64,000 nucleotides of DNA. Origin: Caenorhabditis elegans (lineage: Eukaryota > Nematoda > Chromadorea > Rhabditida > Rhabditidae). Below, in pieces: positions 37,654-49,016 of the stretch. Below the pieces are notes generated by a model, which made no database searches, was not told the DNA's origin, and was given only the letters and a program-made list of their open reading frames with translations. Both the position numbers and the translations under genes were made by a program. The DNA lies in NCBI RefSeq assembly GCF_000002985.6, contig NC_003281.10, positions 620,001 to 684,000 of the forward strand, read 5' to 3'. How positions within the stretch are numbered: the stretch's first letter is position 1; each line of letters begins with the position of its first letter.

Positions 37654-38068
37654 CAGAAAATAGGGAATTAGTTTTAAAATATCCAAAATATTCCTATATG
37701 CTGAAATACCAAAAAATAAAAACGAAAAAAAAACAGCGAAAGCTCGAAAATTCCAAAACGCAAATTTTCAACTCTCCCATGTTTGAATTTTCTCCAAAAT
37801 TAGAATTTCGACCAATCAGCGACTAGCTCTGCGAACTTTTCAACCAATCATACGAAGTGTGTGGAGTTCGGAGTCGCTGATTGGTGCGAAAGTGGGCGTG
37901 GCTTCAAATTTTGGAGAGAACTCAAACAGGGGAATTAGCGAGAGTTGAAAATTTGCGTTTTTTTTAAGTTAAAATTTTCGAACTTTCGCGATTTATTTCA
38001 TTTTTCTAGTGCGGTATTTCAGCATATTGGAATATCCCGAGTATTTTAAAAACAAATCCCTTTTTCTG
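37654..38068. repeat. 415-bp palindromic element with CCAAT-type words
   Basis: Left arm CAGAAAATAGGGAATTAG and ATATGCTGAAATACC is answered on the right by GGTATTTCAGCATATTGG and AACAAATCCCTTTTTCTG. Nearer the centre, ACGCAAATTTTCAACTCTC and CCAATCAGCGAC have complementary partners. Both arms carry CCAATCAGCGAC or its complement, so CCAAT boxes are present in both orientations. Confidence 0.85.
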
Positions 38069-38725
38069 AACTTCACCTTTAATCACCCCTGCAAGATAAA
38101 AAGATCCCCTAACCGTTTGACCTGCAGAAAGCGCACTGTGAAGCACCAAGCACCAGTCTAAGGTAAATGTTCCCCTATTTGTGTATTTCTAATGACACTG
38201 AGACATTTTGAATACTCGAAAAAAAATAGCTGTTGAATTCAGCATGTTAGCTATAATAACAGACAAGGTTCACCTGAACGTTTCCCATATTGACTGGTTG
38301 CAACAATAGAATAATAGCTAAGACAACGACGGAATCTTTATGGGACGTCCAAAATAGTTTTCTGCGTGTTAATGTCGAAGCATGCACACAAAATTCGCAA
38401 GACCACAAAGCTAGACTCTATCGGAGTATTGTATATTAAGTTTAAATGACTCCTCCAATTTTCTCCAAAAATTCTGACTCACTTCAACACCGTCTCCCGA
38501 AATACCCTAAATACTCCGTTTGACCACCAACTACTTGACAAGTCAGTGACTAGCCACTATGTCGTAAACCCTCCAAAAACTGGTTTTTGTGTTGTTTCTC
38601 TTGTATCCCGTGTATTGTGTACAGTTTTTGATCATCTTCTATTTCTCTATTGGTCACCCGCTTTTGTTGATTTTTTTCGACTTATTATTAGTTCATCATT
38701 ATTTTCAGTGCACCCCCACCACAAA

Positions 38726-41700
38726 ATGGTGGTGGAGCAAATCGAGGTCATCGAGCATCGAATAATTGAAGAGGGGCGTAGACCGTCTGGAGGTCCGCTT
38801 TTGGGAAATACAGTGCCTTTCAGCACAATTCGAGAGAGTCGAGAGTCTTATGAGCAACGTGCAGATGGTACAATTCATGATAGAAGATATGAAGTGACTG
38901 GTGAACGGGATGTTAGTAGGGAACCTTCATTTTTGCATACTTCTGCTAGTGAGTTTCGATTTATTTACTTTTCGGCACGTGGCGTCAGAGTGTCTTATTT
39001 TGGTTTGATCTACGTAGATCTACATAAAAATGCGGGATTTTTAGACGAAAAGTTTTCAACAGATATCGCATGGTTCGTGCTGACGTGCTGACGTCACATG
39101 CTGACGTGTTTTTGGGCAAAAATTGCCGCATTTTCTGTAGATCAAACCGTAATAGGACCGCCTGGCACCACGTGTTTCGTCTCTATGCAATTTAAAAATA
39201 AGTGAAACTGAAAGTTTACCTTCCCTTACTGTTCCAGATTACGGTCAACATATTGAGACGTCTCCACCACCTGTACAACGGTATAACGTGAGTGGCGCAA
39301 CGAATAGCAGTTTCCTGAACACTTCTGGCGATAGTCGAGTTAGTTATCCTGGAGCTGACAGAAGCAATGATACGACAGTGATAAATAATTATGGATATGA
39401 TATTCACGAAGTGCGCACTGATGGTGAGTTTTTTAATATTAATTTTACATCAAAAATATTACCGAGCAAAAATACCGCTTTTCTTCACTCCAGCGGACAA
39501 TAAAATTTCATAAATTTCCAGACGGAGGCGCCCGGATAATCGAAACTCACGGTAGTGGGCCACTTCGAGAGACGAGTCGAATTGAGCATGTGGAGGAGAC
39601 CATTACACGTCCCTCAGCCATGCGGAGCTCATCTGCAGCAGCCCAACGCAGTTCGTCCAACATTTTCACAGTCCCGGCACCAGCGGCACATGTTTCTTAT
39701 CGACAGGAGTTTGCCAGTGATAATGAGTAAGTGAAAAATTATATTGTGTCAATAGATGAAAACGGCTTAACAAAAAGAAAAAAGACATAATACTAATTGA
39801 AGGTTAGTTAAACATCAACACTGTATAAAAATACTCTCAATGTTAAAAATTTTGTCTGAAAAGAATGCCAAAATCATGACAAATTATTCAAAAATAAGAT
39901 TTCGGTACAGGTCACAATAGTAGTGCAAAAAGTTATTCAACTTCTCTTCTCAGAAACAGTTGTCAAGTATTACCTGAATCATGTTTGCTCTTACATGCCC
40001 ACTAGAGAAGACGTGGACGGCGTATGGAGTGTTGAGAATAATAGGGGGCAAAAATTATTGAAGCGCGAGAAAAGTAAACACCCACATCCACCTTCCAAGC
40101 CAACACATTCTTGTGTGGCCTTCTGAAGTATTATTCTTTTTGTGAAATCTATATTGATCAATGGAAACTATATTCGAGATGGAAGAGCTTTCATCGTGAG
40201 TGTTCGCAAAAATATATCGTAATTAACTTTGTGTGTACGACAGTCTTTAGTTTCATTCAAAAATTATCAAACTTTGTTCGAACTGCCAAATATTGCCGAT
40301 TTTGTCAGTTTCAATCGATGTTTCCAGAACTCCCTGTTCTAAAAATCTGACATTTTATCGTCGAACTCAAAAACTTTATGCAAAATTTATTTAAAAGTTC
40401 TCAAACTAATACTATCAACGTTCGAAAAAAATGAATCAATTTCCAGATCGCTTGCCCGAAAAGACAGCTACAGAGCCATGCAATCCTCGTGGGACGGAGA
40501 TGAGAAGAAAATGACGTCGACTTTAAACTCACGAAGATTCCCACCCCAGTCACAGACATCGCTGGTATCCAGAGAAACTGATCAGCATTCTGGGAAGAAA
40601 ATTGGATGCTTGAAAAAGATTCGGACGTTTTATCAAGGAGTTCGATATGCATTTGAGTGAGTACTTTATCAACGGTTTCCCTTAAAAAGAAAATGGGTTC
40701 ATAAATGAACTTTGAATGAGCTTCTAAAATGCTCTAGTTTGAAATAAAATAAAAGGAAACTATAAAAAATATTTTCTGAGCCAGATTTTAGGAGTTTCAC
40801 ATATACTTTTGCATCCTTCCTCAAACTAGATAGTTCTTCCATTTGAAACATTTTCCAGAAACTCCGAGTACACCCCAGAGCTCCTGCGAAGTCTATGCTG
40901 CATTCTCCTGCTTCTATTGCTACTTTTATTCCTGATGTTCATAATTTTCAACGCGATTTTCAACCGATACGCTGTTTCGGAATTCCTGCTATACCCACCA
41001 GTTTGCGAAGAGTGCCGGAGGAAAAACCCGGCACTGGTCTCCGCTGCTCTTCCATCTTCAGTTTTTGTGCATTTCTTTTCAAAGCATCAAGCACACTTCG
41101 AACTACGAGGAAATCAACCGTTCAAATCGAATAGTTTTACTGCCGTCGATTTTAATACGGTTAGTTGTTTTTTGATTGACTTCCTCTTGAACCAGAATCA
41201 AAGTTATCAAATTTTGATTTGAAAAACCCTCCATTCTTTCAGGGCTATGTTGCTTACGCCGATCATTCCCTAACCGATGCAAATGGAAAACATTTCACGT
41301 GCTTCTTGATGCCTTTGGACAGAAGTGCAATTGATAGCATTGATCAACTCTCTGAAGCTGTATCCGAGTCAAGTTATGAAGTTAGTTTTAAGACTGAACC
41401 AACCTTCAATGAATTATCAGAAAACTTGGAACTACCCAAAAAATTTAAGGATCCAACAAAATTGAACTCAGAATCTGTCAGAAATTAATTTAAACCTACC
41501 AGGAAATAGACGGATCTATCAGTTGACTCCAGGACCTATTAAAAAATTTTGGGACATGCCAGAAAATTCTAGGACCTACCGGAAAATTTTAGAACTTGCC
41601 GGAAAATTTTAAGACCTATCAGAAAATTCTGGGACATGTCAAAAAATTTTAGGGCCTACCCTGAAATTCTAGAACTTGCCTGAAAGTTTTTGATGACTTA

Positions 41701-42513
41701 TCAAAAATCTCTAGGCAGTTCTAAGAAAAAAATCTCCTAACCTGCATTTTAACAGATCCAATCTACTTTCGGCTGGCAAGAATTCTATCAATTCGACCCG
41801 GAGAAGATCGAGCCTATGACTGCAAAACAAAAATTTACTGAAGAAATTGACGACTGTGAGGGAGCTCAATGGTATTTGTTGAGGCAAACTGTCCATGCTA
41901 GAGGTATGTATATTCTTAAAATAGTGTACCAGCATTTGAAAATATAAAAATAACCATATTTTTTCAGATGCATCATGCAGTGAATGTTATGACTTTTGCT
42001 TGCCGGATTGGGCAGTTGTGAGAAAGGAGAAGTATGAAGACGAGTCGACTTTAGGAGTGAGACGGCTCAACTGCTTCAGACTTTACGTGCCCCAGTGGAG
42101 TAATTTCAGGTAAGATACTCTTTCTTTTTGATTCTAGAAGCCTATTAGAAAACTGTGGAGCTTCTCTTTAAATTAAAGAACTTTCCAGATTATTGTCATG
42201 GAACATAGCCAGCGTTTCAGACAACACCGCGCTCTTGGTCTATTTTCCAGAATATATTTAAAACATAATTTTGAGATCGATTTTTTTGAAATTTTTGTCA
42301 AGTTATTAATCAAATGCCATGCAAATCAAATTGAATACATTTCCATTTTTCAGAGTGGAAACCGACATCGGCGGAGGCCACTGGAAATACCCACTCTCCA
42401 GCGAAAGCACAAAGAGGGACAAGAACGGAGAATGGGTTCACTGGATCCCAACTACCAACGCTCAAGGATTCTCGAGATCAAGAAAAAGCATTAATAATGC
42501 AACATTAGTTTAA
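38726..42513 (+). CDS. Single-pass BRICHOS-domain membrane protein (C09F5.1)
   Basis: Nine exons join in frame: 38726-38948, 39238-39423, 39522-39726, 40447-40656, 40859-41159, 41243-41380, 41756-41903, 41968-42109 and 42354-42513. The first about 285 residues are polar, Ser/Arg-rich and cytosolic-looking. A single membrane segment follows (CCILLLLLLLFLMFIIF), then an extracellular or lumenal part. There the BRICHOS pattern is visible: a conserved aspartate near the start (AVDFNTG), Cys in GKHFTCFLM, and a second Cys in DDCEGAQWYLL. The C-terminal third has paired cysteines (CSECYDFC), as in proteins clipped after BRICHOS. BRICHOS domains chaperone a client segment of their own precursor and suppress amyloid formation. 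I recall C09F5.1 as a worm BRICHOS protein linked to thermotolerance. Intron 6 carries a 20-bp minisatellite and intron 1 an element copy. Confidence 0.9.
38976..39177. repeat. TGTAGATC inverted-repeat element, copy 3
   Basis: Starts GCACGTGGCGTCAGAGTGTC and ends GGCACCACGTG, the clearest ends among the four copies. The core has a local duplication of CTGACGTCACATG-like words. The GAGACGCAG word is mutated. It lies in intron 1 of the BRICHOS gene, 27 bp past the donor. Confidence 0.88.
41490..41690. repeat. 20-bp minisatellite in BRICHOS gene intron
   Basis: About eight to nine imperfect 20-bp units near GACCTACCGGAAAATTTTAG, alternating with GACATGCCAGAAAATTCTAG and AACTTGCCGGAAAATTTTAA forms. 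It lies wholly in intron 6. Confidence 0.85.
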
Positions 42514-42803
42514 ACAGTTCAAAATTGTATCACTTAAACCATCCTTATTGCCTTTTCACCTAAAAATTTCACTTGTATAGACTAAAAACCGTGCCTTTTT
42601 CCATTTTTCCTATACATTCCCAATGCTCATTCATTTCAAAATCTCTTTTCACTTTCTTTTTGAAACTCTTTCTGAAATCATTATATCATGACTATCACTT
42701 AACCATATTCAATATAAAACTGCCACTTCCTCAAGTTGTCTTTATTTTTCAATTTAAAATTGTTATCACAAAAATATCACAGAAAATACCAGAATCTTGA
42801 CGA

Positions 42804-45174
42804 TCACAGATGAATTTTGGTATGCTCGATCAACGCGAACCCATCGTCAAGCTTCTCTCCACAAATCGGACAAACGAAGCTGAAACCGTTAGTGATTGGC
42901 GATGATGACGTGGATGACGTTGAGTCCTGGTGGCTCATATGATAGGCACAATGCGCGTGAATTTGAGAATCGGAGCGGAGACTCTGTCGACACACTGGGC
43001 AGTGGTGCGCATGATCCTTTGAGTGACGGAGACAGTGCTCCACGAAACTAGAAAAAATTAATCATCATAGATTTCTGGATGCTTCCCTGATACCTAGTCT
43101 CATTCAGCAAAGGCTCCTGACAATCCGCACACTTATCGGCAAACCTGACCTTGCAGTGCTTGCGAAGCCGATGCTCATCTAGGCCGTCTTCTCCCAGTAC
43201 TGATTCATCGCACACGGAGCACTGGAGGACTCGCTGCTTTGGAGTCGATTTTGGGGATGGAGGTGTTGGAATTGGTAAGGATGGTGGGTAGAAGGTTTCT
43301 CTGAAAATACAATGATCTCTATAAAAGTTTGGTTTTTTATATGTAATTTGTGGAATGTTGTCTCAACTTTTTCTATTTAAAAATGCCTACCTGCCTAGTG
43401 CCTACACGTGTGGAAATTACAGCTCCGGAACCCGGAAAGACATACAGGCCACCGTAAATTTTTATTGAATATCAACATTCAAAAAAATCATTTAAAAAAT
43501 GCGCAACCTTGGAAGTTCTGTTCCTAGTGAAATTCCCAAAAAAAAGAACACATTCTTATTCGATATGTACGTCGAAACTTCCCGTTTCATAAGTGCATAA
43601 CGTTTTATTTAGATCTAACTGAAATTCCTGTGAGACATATGGTGCTTCAGGGATTTCAATAGCATTGAAAAATTCTGACTTCAGACCTTTTTAATGCTAT
43701 TTAAATCATGTATGCGTAATATATTTTTCAATAATAGTGCACTCACTGATCATGTGACATTTGAACGTGGGTTATTAAATGCAGTTGACTGGGGTAGGAA
43801 GTTGCACAAAGAGCACATCCATACATGATTAGTTGCCGGGAATGTTGTTTTGAATGTTCCTAAATACTTTTTAAATTAATAGTTACATAGCGTCCTCGTA
43901 CCTTGAAAGTTTTCTCATTTTCCGTCTCAAAATCACAATTAGTACAGGAGTACTTTTTATGGGCTTCCGCAAAGTGGACTGATTGAGCTTGAGGTGACGG
44001 GAATGCCGAGTCACATATTGAGCAGATGTGCTGGGTTACTTGAATTTGAAGATGTTGGGTGGTGAGGTGTTCTAGTTGAGACTGTAATTTTTGAGGTTTT
44101 AGGGAAAAACTGTTTTCCGTAAATTGACTGCACTTTTAGCTCTTTTTTTTTGCGATTTTAAGTCCTTTTCAACTCACTTTCTTATCCCTAAACGGTGTTC
44201 CAACTGGGCAAATCGGGCAGAAAAACAGCTGAGAAGTGACGGAACTTAAATGAGATTTCATGTGAATCGCGAATTGTGCAAAGTCCTCAAAAGTGTCCTC
44301 ACACTGTTGACACGCCACACGCTTAGTCGAAGGGGCGGAGTTTGAGGTTGAGATTGATGGCTGGAAGAAGGGGTTGGGTAAGTGATAAGAGGGAGAAATA
44401 AGTTTTTTAAAATTACCTTTTTTTCGGGAACATGCTCACTTAAGGTATGAGATTGAAGTTGAGAGATTGAAGAGCACACTGTGGAGCAGAGCTCGCATTT
44501 CAGCAAATTTTCCTGTTTGATACTGAAATTGTTCTCTGTCTAAACGTTGTCTGTAAGGTGGTAGCTAGGTACCTTTTACTGGAAGCTGGTGAGTTGGAAT
44601 GACTGTCATCAGCACGTTCTTCTTGTTTGACATGGCTTGAGTTGTGGGGCCTGGAAAATTATCTTGTTTTTACGGTAAAACCTGTGCAATAAGCCCCTAA
44701 AATTTCGATCTGAAATTGTTTGAGTGCATTTTTTCACTACTTTGAAGACCTGTAGAATTGCTCCAAATGGTTTTTTGCAAACTTTCAGTGTTTTAAGAAT
44801 GGTTCGAAGGTGAACAATCTGGTTAATCTCTGAAAATTTTTGATATTTTTGAAAAAATCTGAAATTTTTGTCACTCCAATCGGTCAAAAATTTTCAGATT
44901 GTTTTACAAAAAGTTTATCAGATTGTTCACCTACTTTTAACCGTTTTAAAAAACATTGAAATTTTGCAATAAAGCATTTTGAGCAATTCTACAGGCCTCA
45001 AAAATAGTGAACAATGCACTCAAACAATTTCAGATCGAAATTTTAGGGTACAACTGAACAGGTTTTACCGTAAAGTTGGAAAAATACATCCTAAAAGTCC
45101 AGAAGCATCTTGAGATACTACGAGCTTTCTACACAACAGAAATCTTACCGCTTCATTTTCTCGGTTTTTCTCAT
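42804..45174 (-). CDS. Multi-C2H2 zinc-finger protein
   Basis: Eight exons (45174-45149, 44650-44573, 44522-44417, 44360-44178, 44081-43902, 43859-43747, 43300-43094, 43047-42804) join to 378 aa. The start MRKTEKMKR follows an in-frame TAA. At least eight C2H2-type fingers are visible, several with long linkers or non-standard spacing: CELCSTVCS..H..SEH, CQQCEDTFED..H, CPICPVG..H..QH, CSICDSAF..H, CALCATSY..H, CSVCDESV..H, CPVCRQSL..H, CPICGEKL..H..IH. Fingers are spread evenly from residue about 50 to the last residues. A Pro/Ser linker (PSLPIPTPPSPKSTP) divides the set. KQEERADD and IKQEN near the N-terminus are possible SUMO sites. Nuclear and nucleic-acid binding by family; target unknown. 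It is convergent with the BRICHOS gene, 290 bp apart. From memory this position corresponds to C09F5.3. Confidence 0.88.
44670..45073. repeat. 404-bp palindromic element in zinc-finger intron 1
   Basis: Terminal TTACGGTAAAACCTGT is answered by ACAGGTTTTACCGTAA (one-base differences). Inside, ATTTCGATCTGAAATTGTTT, GAATTGCTC and GGTGAACAATCTG all have inverted partners. Arms are about 180 bp each. The element fills nearly all of intron 1, from 20 bp after exon 2's upstream acceptor. Confidence 0.92.
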
Positions 45175-45833
45175 TTAAAAGTTTGTCCAAAAAATACCGA
45201 AAATTAATATAAAATAATCGAGTTGACAGAGACTTTGGCAGCCGAAGCAGCCAGCAGAAGGCAAAATGAGAACTGGAGGCTCTCAGTGTGTGCTCCGGAG
45301 GAAGACGGGGTGCTGTTTCTATGCGCACAATGTCCCATGGGACACTGGTTGATTAGACGGGGGGATGCGTGTGTGGTGTGCTCCCTGTACCCTCCCTTGG
45401 GGACCGCCCGTTGCCTCCTGTTTTCATTAGTTGTCAGATATTGGTCTCCTCCATCGCAGACTCCCCAGGGAAAACCGGATCTTGTTTTTTATAGACTTTT
45501 CTCTGGCTAACTTTACAGATTTTGGATTTTTTCAAAGTTGGAAAAGCTCATAGCCCTGAAATTAATTTCCCATCTTCCTCTCTCCGTCTCACGAGATGAA
45601 ACGCGTCAAACTCCTTTTAATTAAGACGTGCACGGCGCCTATTTTACAGCTCACACGCGTTTCATGCTAAAAATGAAATGCGGAAGATTTTGAAAGGAAG
45701 TCTAACATTGGGATTACAAACCAAAAATTTAAATGGATATGACATTAGTAGAACCTTAGAATCTTGTATCAGTTAACCCTTCTGATTGACACCGAAAACT
45801 TTAAAAATACGTTGAAATTGCATTTCACTGTTT

Positions 45834-46157
45834 TAAAGGTGGAGTAGCGCCAATGGGAAATTTGTGTAAATATACTTATAATGATCCGAAACGACCGAAT
45901 ATCATAGCAAAATACTCCAAAACATTTTAGATTTTTCATAATTTCCGGTCGAAGTTTTGACAAATTGCCAAAATTTTGAAAAAGTATAAGCTAAATATGA
46001 GCAATTATGAATGGAAAAAACTGAATGATTGTCACTTTTTGACAGTAAATAAAATATTTTCAAATATTTTTGAAAAGTTTTATTATGATATTTGGTCATT
46101 TTGGCACCATATGAGTAGTTTTAAACACTTTCCCCACTGGCGGTACTCCACCTTCAA
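45834..46157. repeat. GTGGAGTA-family inverted-repeat element, full copy
   Basis: About 320 bp. The left end AGGTGGAGTAGCGCCAATGG is mirrored by the right end CCACTGGCGGTACTCCACCT. Interior words such as CGACCGAATATCATAGCAAA and TATTATGATATTTGGTCATTTTG are also inverted partners. Flanks carry TTTAAA-like sequence, a possible target duplication. Confidence 0.88.
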
Positions 46158-46179
46158 AGTTTTGAAAACATGCACGGGA

Positions 46180-46300
46180 CAGGGCTGTGCAGCAAACGGC
46201 AAATGCCGTTCGCCGAACGAAAAATAAGGTTCTGTGATCGGCGAATGCCGAAAAATATTTGGCATTTTTCGTTATTTTTCGGCATTTGTGAAAAATGTTG
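46180..46300. repeat. TTGCCG/GGCAAA-rich element, copy 1
   Basis: GC-skewed run of CGGCAAATGCCGTTCGCCGAA and related words. A second, weaker patch of the same kind lies at about 46770-46850. They may be the two ends of one element. Confidence 0.7.
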
Positions 46301-47817
46301 TTTTTTTTAAATTCAATCGGATATAAATTCAAGTTTTTCACATCCATTCTTGAAACACAAATCTACAGATATTGTAGTCATACCCTTAAAAATCGCTTTC
46401 GGCGAACAATCAAGGGAAATCTCTGTGTCTCTTGTATCCGAACACTCTCAAGTCACCTTTAGTCCTAACACTTCCCAAAAATCAACATATTTGAATTATT
46501 AGACACATAGTGGAGATATTCTTTTAGTCGGCACATTGTCACCCACCATAAAACCTTCAAAGATGTTGTCTATGGCTGTCCATGTGTAGAATTATTTTGA
46601 ATCGTTCTTGCCTCTGAGATCCTTTTTTGACTATCCCAACAGTCTGGTCGTTTATATATGAAATTCATTTTTGCTTGAAAATTAACACCTCATCAAACTT
46701 TGAAATTGAACTAATTAGATTTAGAAAATACAACAAAACCTCAAAGATTTTAAGAATACCGAAAATTGCCGAAAAAACGGGGTTCTTCAGCAACCGGCAA
46801 ATGCTGATCGCCAAAAAAATTAGTGTTCGGCAAACGGCGGCCGCTGTGTTGGCTAGAAGAATCGATGACTATCCCCGGGTCTCTCTTGGCAGGTACATAG
46901 TTATTATTGACTTGCTCTGTGGGCAGATCTCTCACTTTATAATAAGAAATATGTAGTTTTTTGTAGTTTTTCCTCATATTAACATTGCATTTTTTTAAAT
47001 ACATTTTTTCCTTCGAACATACAATTCATCATTTCGTCAATTCTGCGGTTTCGTAATAAACCCATACATTTTCAGTTTCCTTCTCCTGTCCTTCCTCAAT
47101 TTTTGGTTTTCGTCACCTTACTCACGACCGGTGGTTGTTATTATCCCATTATTCATGTATACAGAGATTGTCTAATTTTAAACATAAATTGTGTGCGTGC
47201 TCCCATCAGTCGGATTATATGCGTTGTAAAGAAAAATAATTATTGAAATAGGGTGAATAGTCAATTATAAGTTGTCTCCGATTTCTCATAGTTAGGATCA
47301 TTTTTCCAAGAAATATGACTTTTGTGAGCTAGTTTTGTAGGTGAGGGTACAGAATTAGAATGGGAAAATTGGTTAAGAAATTGAAATTTGAGACCATGTC
47401 GAAAGCTGATCAACAATCTGACTGAAAACGTTTTTCCCGATGAGTTTATAGCGTGCAATAGGATAATGATTTGGAGTGACAAGTAGTCGTATAAGGCAAG
47501 TCAGCTTATAACAGAAAAAAATTAGTCCTGTCCCTTCTAATAGCGTTTTACTGCCCAGCTATATTTTGCAGAAATATTGGTTAAATCTAAATTTTTAGGT
47601 GAATATAATTGACGCTTGCTAATGCTCTATAATGCTTTTTATTTTTAGTGTTCAAGACTTTGATGTTGTGCTATCAATATGAACCTAGTTACTTTTAAAC
47701 TCTACTTCTGTTGTTTACCAGTAAATCCAAGATGTTTAATGTTGGTGTAAAAATCACTTTCATGATCACTTTTGTAAAATATGAAGAACAGGAAATTATA
47801 TCGATATATCTTAAGCT

Positions 47818-47972
47818 AAATTGCCGTTTTGCCGATCTGCCGGAAATTTTCAATTCCGGCAATTTGCCAATTTTCCGGAAATTTTACATTCGGCAATTTG
47901 CCAATTTGCCGGAAGTTTCACATCCGGCAATTTGCCGATTTGCCGGAAAAAAACCATTTGCCGCCCATCCCT
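47818..47972. repeat. TTGCCG-rich element, copy 2
   Basis: Tandem and inverted words GCCGGAAATTTTCA, CGGCAATTTGCC, GCCGATTTGCCGG, ending in TTGCCGCCCATCCC. The unit is about 35-40 bp. Confidence 0.85.
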
Positions 47973-48097
47973 TCCTTAAATACTAGTATATGATTTTTTT
48001 TTTCGGGCGCTTTGTTAGCAAAAAGTTCTCTCCTGGTCAGCGAGAGTAATGATGAACTCTCAAATTAAAATTAGGATTTCAAAATCTCTCTCAAATC

Positions 48098-48433
48098 TTA
48101 TGGCGCTTCTGGTGCAAAATAGGTTCCACATGCCCCGTAACCTGAAAACATGTTCCCATACTGACAGAGCCGATCGTCACAAAACCCTCCGACTGATGTT
48201 TCTGCTGAGGGCTCTTCTGGTCCCTGAATCCGCTGGAACATGTAGTCCTCAAGGTCTAGTAATTGATTCATTCCTGCGCTTAGCATGGAGGTGTCAAAGT
48301 TAGTCTCTCTCTCCTTTCTTGCCAGAAAAGGGAGGCAGCGCAAGTGTGTGTCGGACACTCTTTGAGCATGTGTGCCTCCTTTTCCGTTTTCTCCTGCTCC
48401 TTCTTCTTCCTCTACCCCGTCCTTCAGATCCAT
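48098..48433 (-). CDS. Possible 111-aa orphan protein
   Basis: An ORF with its own ATG, a TAA two codons upstream, and balanced codon use in an otherwise repeat-filled, AT-rich region. The N-terminal part is acidic and Gly-rich (DGVEEEEGAGENGKGG); the rest contains LLDLEDYMFQRIQGPEE and a Cys-bearing end (GGFCDDRLCQYG, YGACGTYF). No signal peptide or known domain. TTTTCAGG within the frame near 48141 could be an internal splice acceptor. GA-rich sequence upstream reads as CT-rich on the other strand, so the region could instead be an opposite-strand promoter. Confidence 0.35.
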   Translation of the reverse strand: MDLKDGVEEEEGAGENGKGGTHAQRVSDTHLRCLPFLARKERETNFDTSMLSAGMNQLLDLEDYMFQRIQGPEEPSAETSVGGFCDDRLCQYGNMFSGYGACGTYFAPEAP

Positions 48434-48720
48434 GTGTTAGTGCCACTTGCAATTACATCTCTCCATCTCTCTCTCTCTCCCTCTCTGTCTCAGGTTTGCT
48501 GCGTCTCAGCGTTTCTTTTCACGGCACCTCGATGCACTATTCGGCGCTCCAATTTTTCCTTCTGGCATAGGCCTGCTGCTACTGCCGTCGCCAAACTTGT
48601 GAATATTTCAAGGAGGAAGGAGAAGAGGAAAGAGTGAGAAAAAGTGTACGTGTGTGTGTGCTTGAATGAAGAGATGATGACTACTTTCCACTTTTATTCC
48701 CTGATTTTATGTTTTTTAAA

Positions 48721-49016
48721 GGTGGAATAAGAGTGATTTCAAACATTGTAGCTTGAGAATTAAAAATAACTTTGAAAATTGGAACATTTCAAATTGTATC
48801 TGCATATGGTTACTGAGTGCTTATTTACTTAGTTAGTTGGAACGTTATATCCTGAACTTTGCACCAAAATGTTTTTAAACGTTTTAATTATTTTGCAATG
48901 CTTTGTTTGAAACGTGAATCCATGGACCCACTGGGAAACTTTTACGTAGGTAGTCGGAATCAGGGGAAAATTGGGAGTCAATTAAAAATATTTCCAAGAT
49001 CTCGGTACTCCACCTT
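48721..49016. repeat. GTGGAGTA-family element, diverged copy
   Basis: Starts TTTAAAGGTGGAATAAGAG and ends CTCGGTACTCCACCTTCAA, matching the ends of the copy at 45834 with more divergence inside. Confidence 0.7.

Larger units (their letters stand above)
34288..38725. other. Intergenic region orai-1 to BRICHOS gene
   Basis: About 4.4 kb with no supported gene. It holds the orai-1 3' end, a GTCTGCGTCTC word near 34515, a (GC)n tract near 34605, a GTGGAGTA-family element, a telomere-like tract near 35840, a 13-base G run at 37306-37318, and a 415-bp palindromic element. The part from about 38100 to 38725 is probably promoter and 5' UTR of the BRICHOS gene: AG|GTAAAT near 38162 and the acceptor TTTTCAG at about 38708 could bound a 5' UTR intron. 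Confidence 0.5.
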
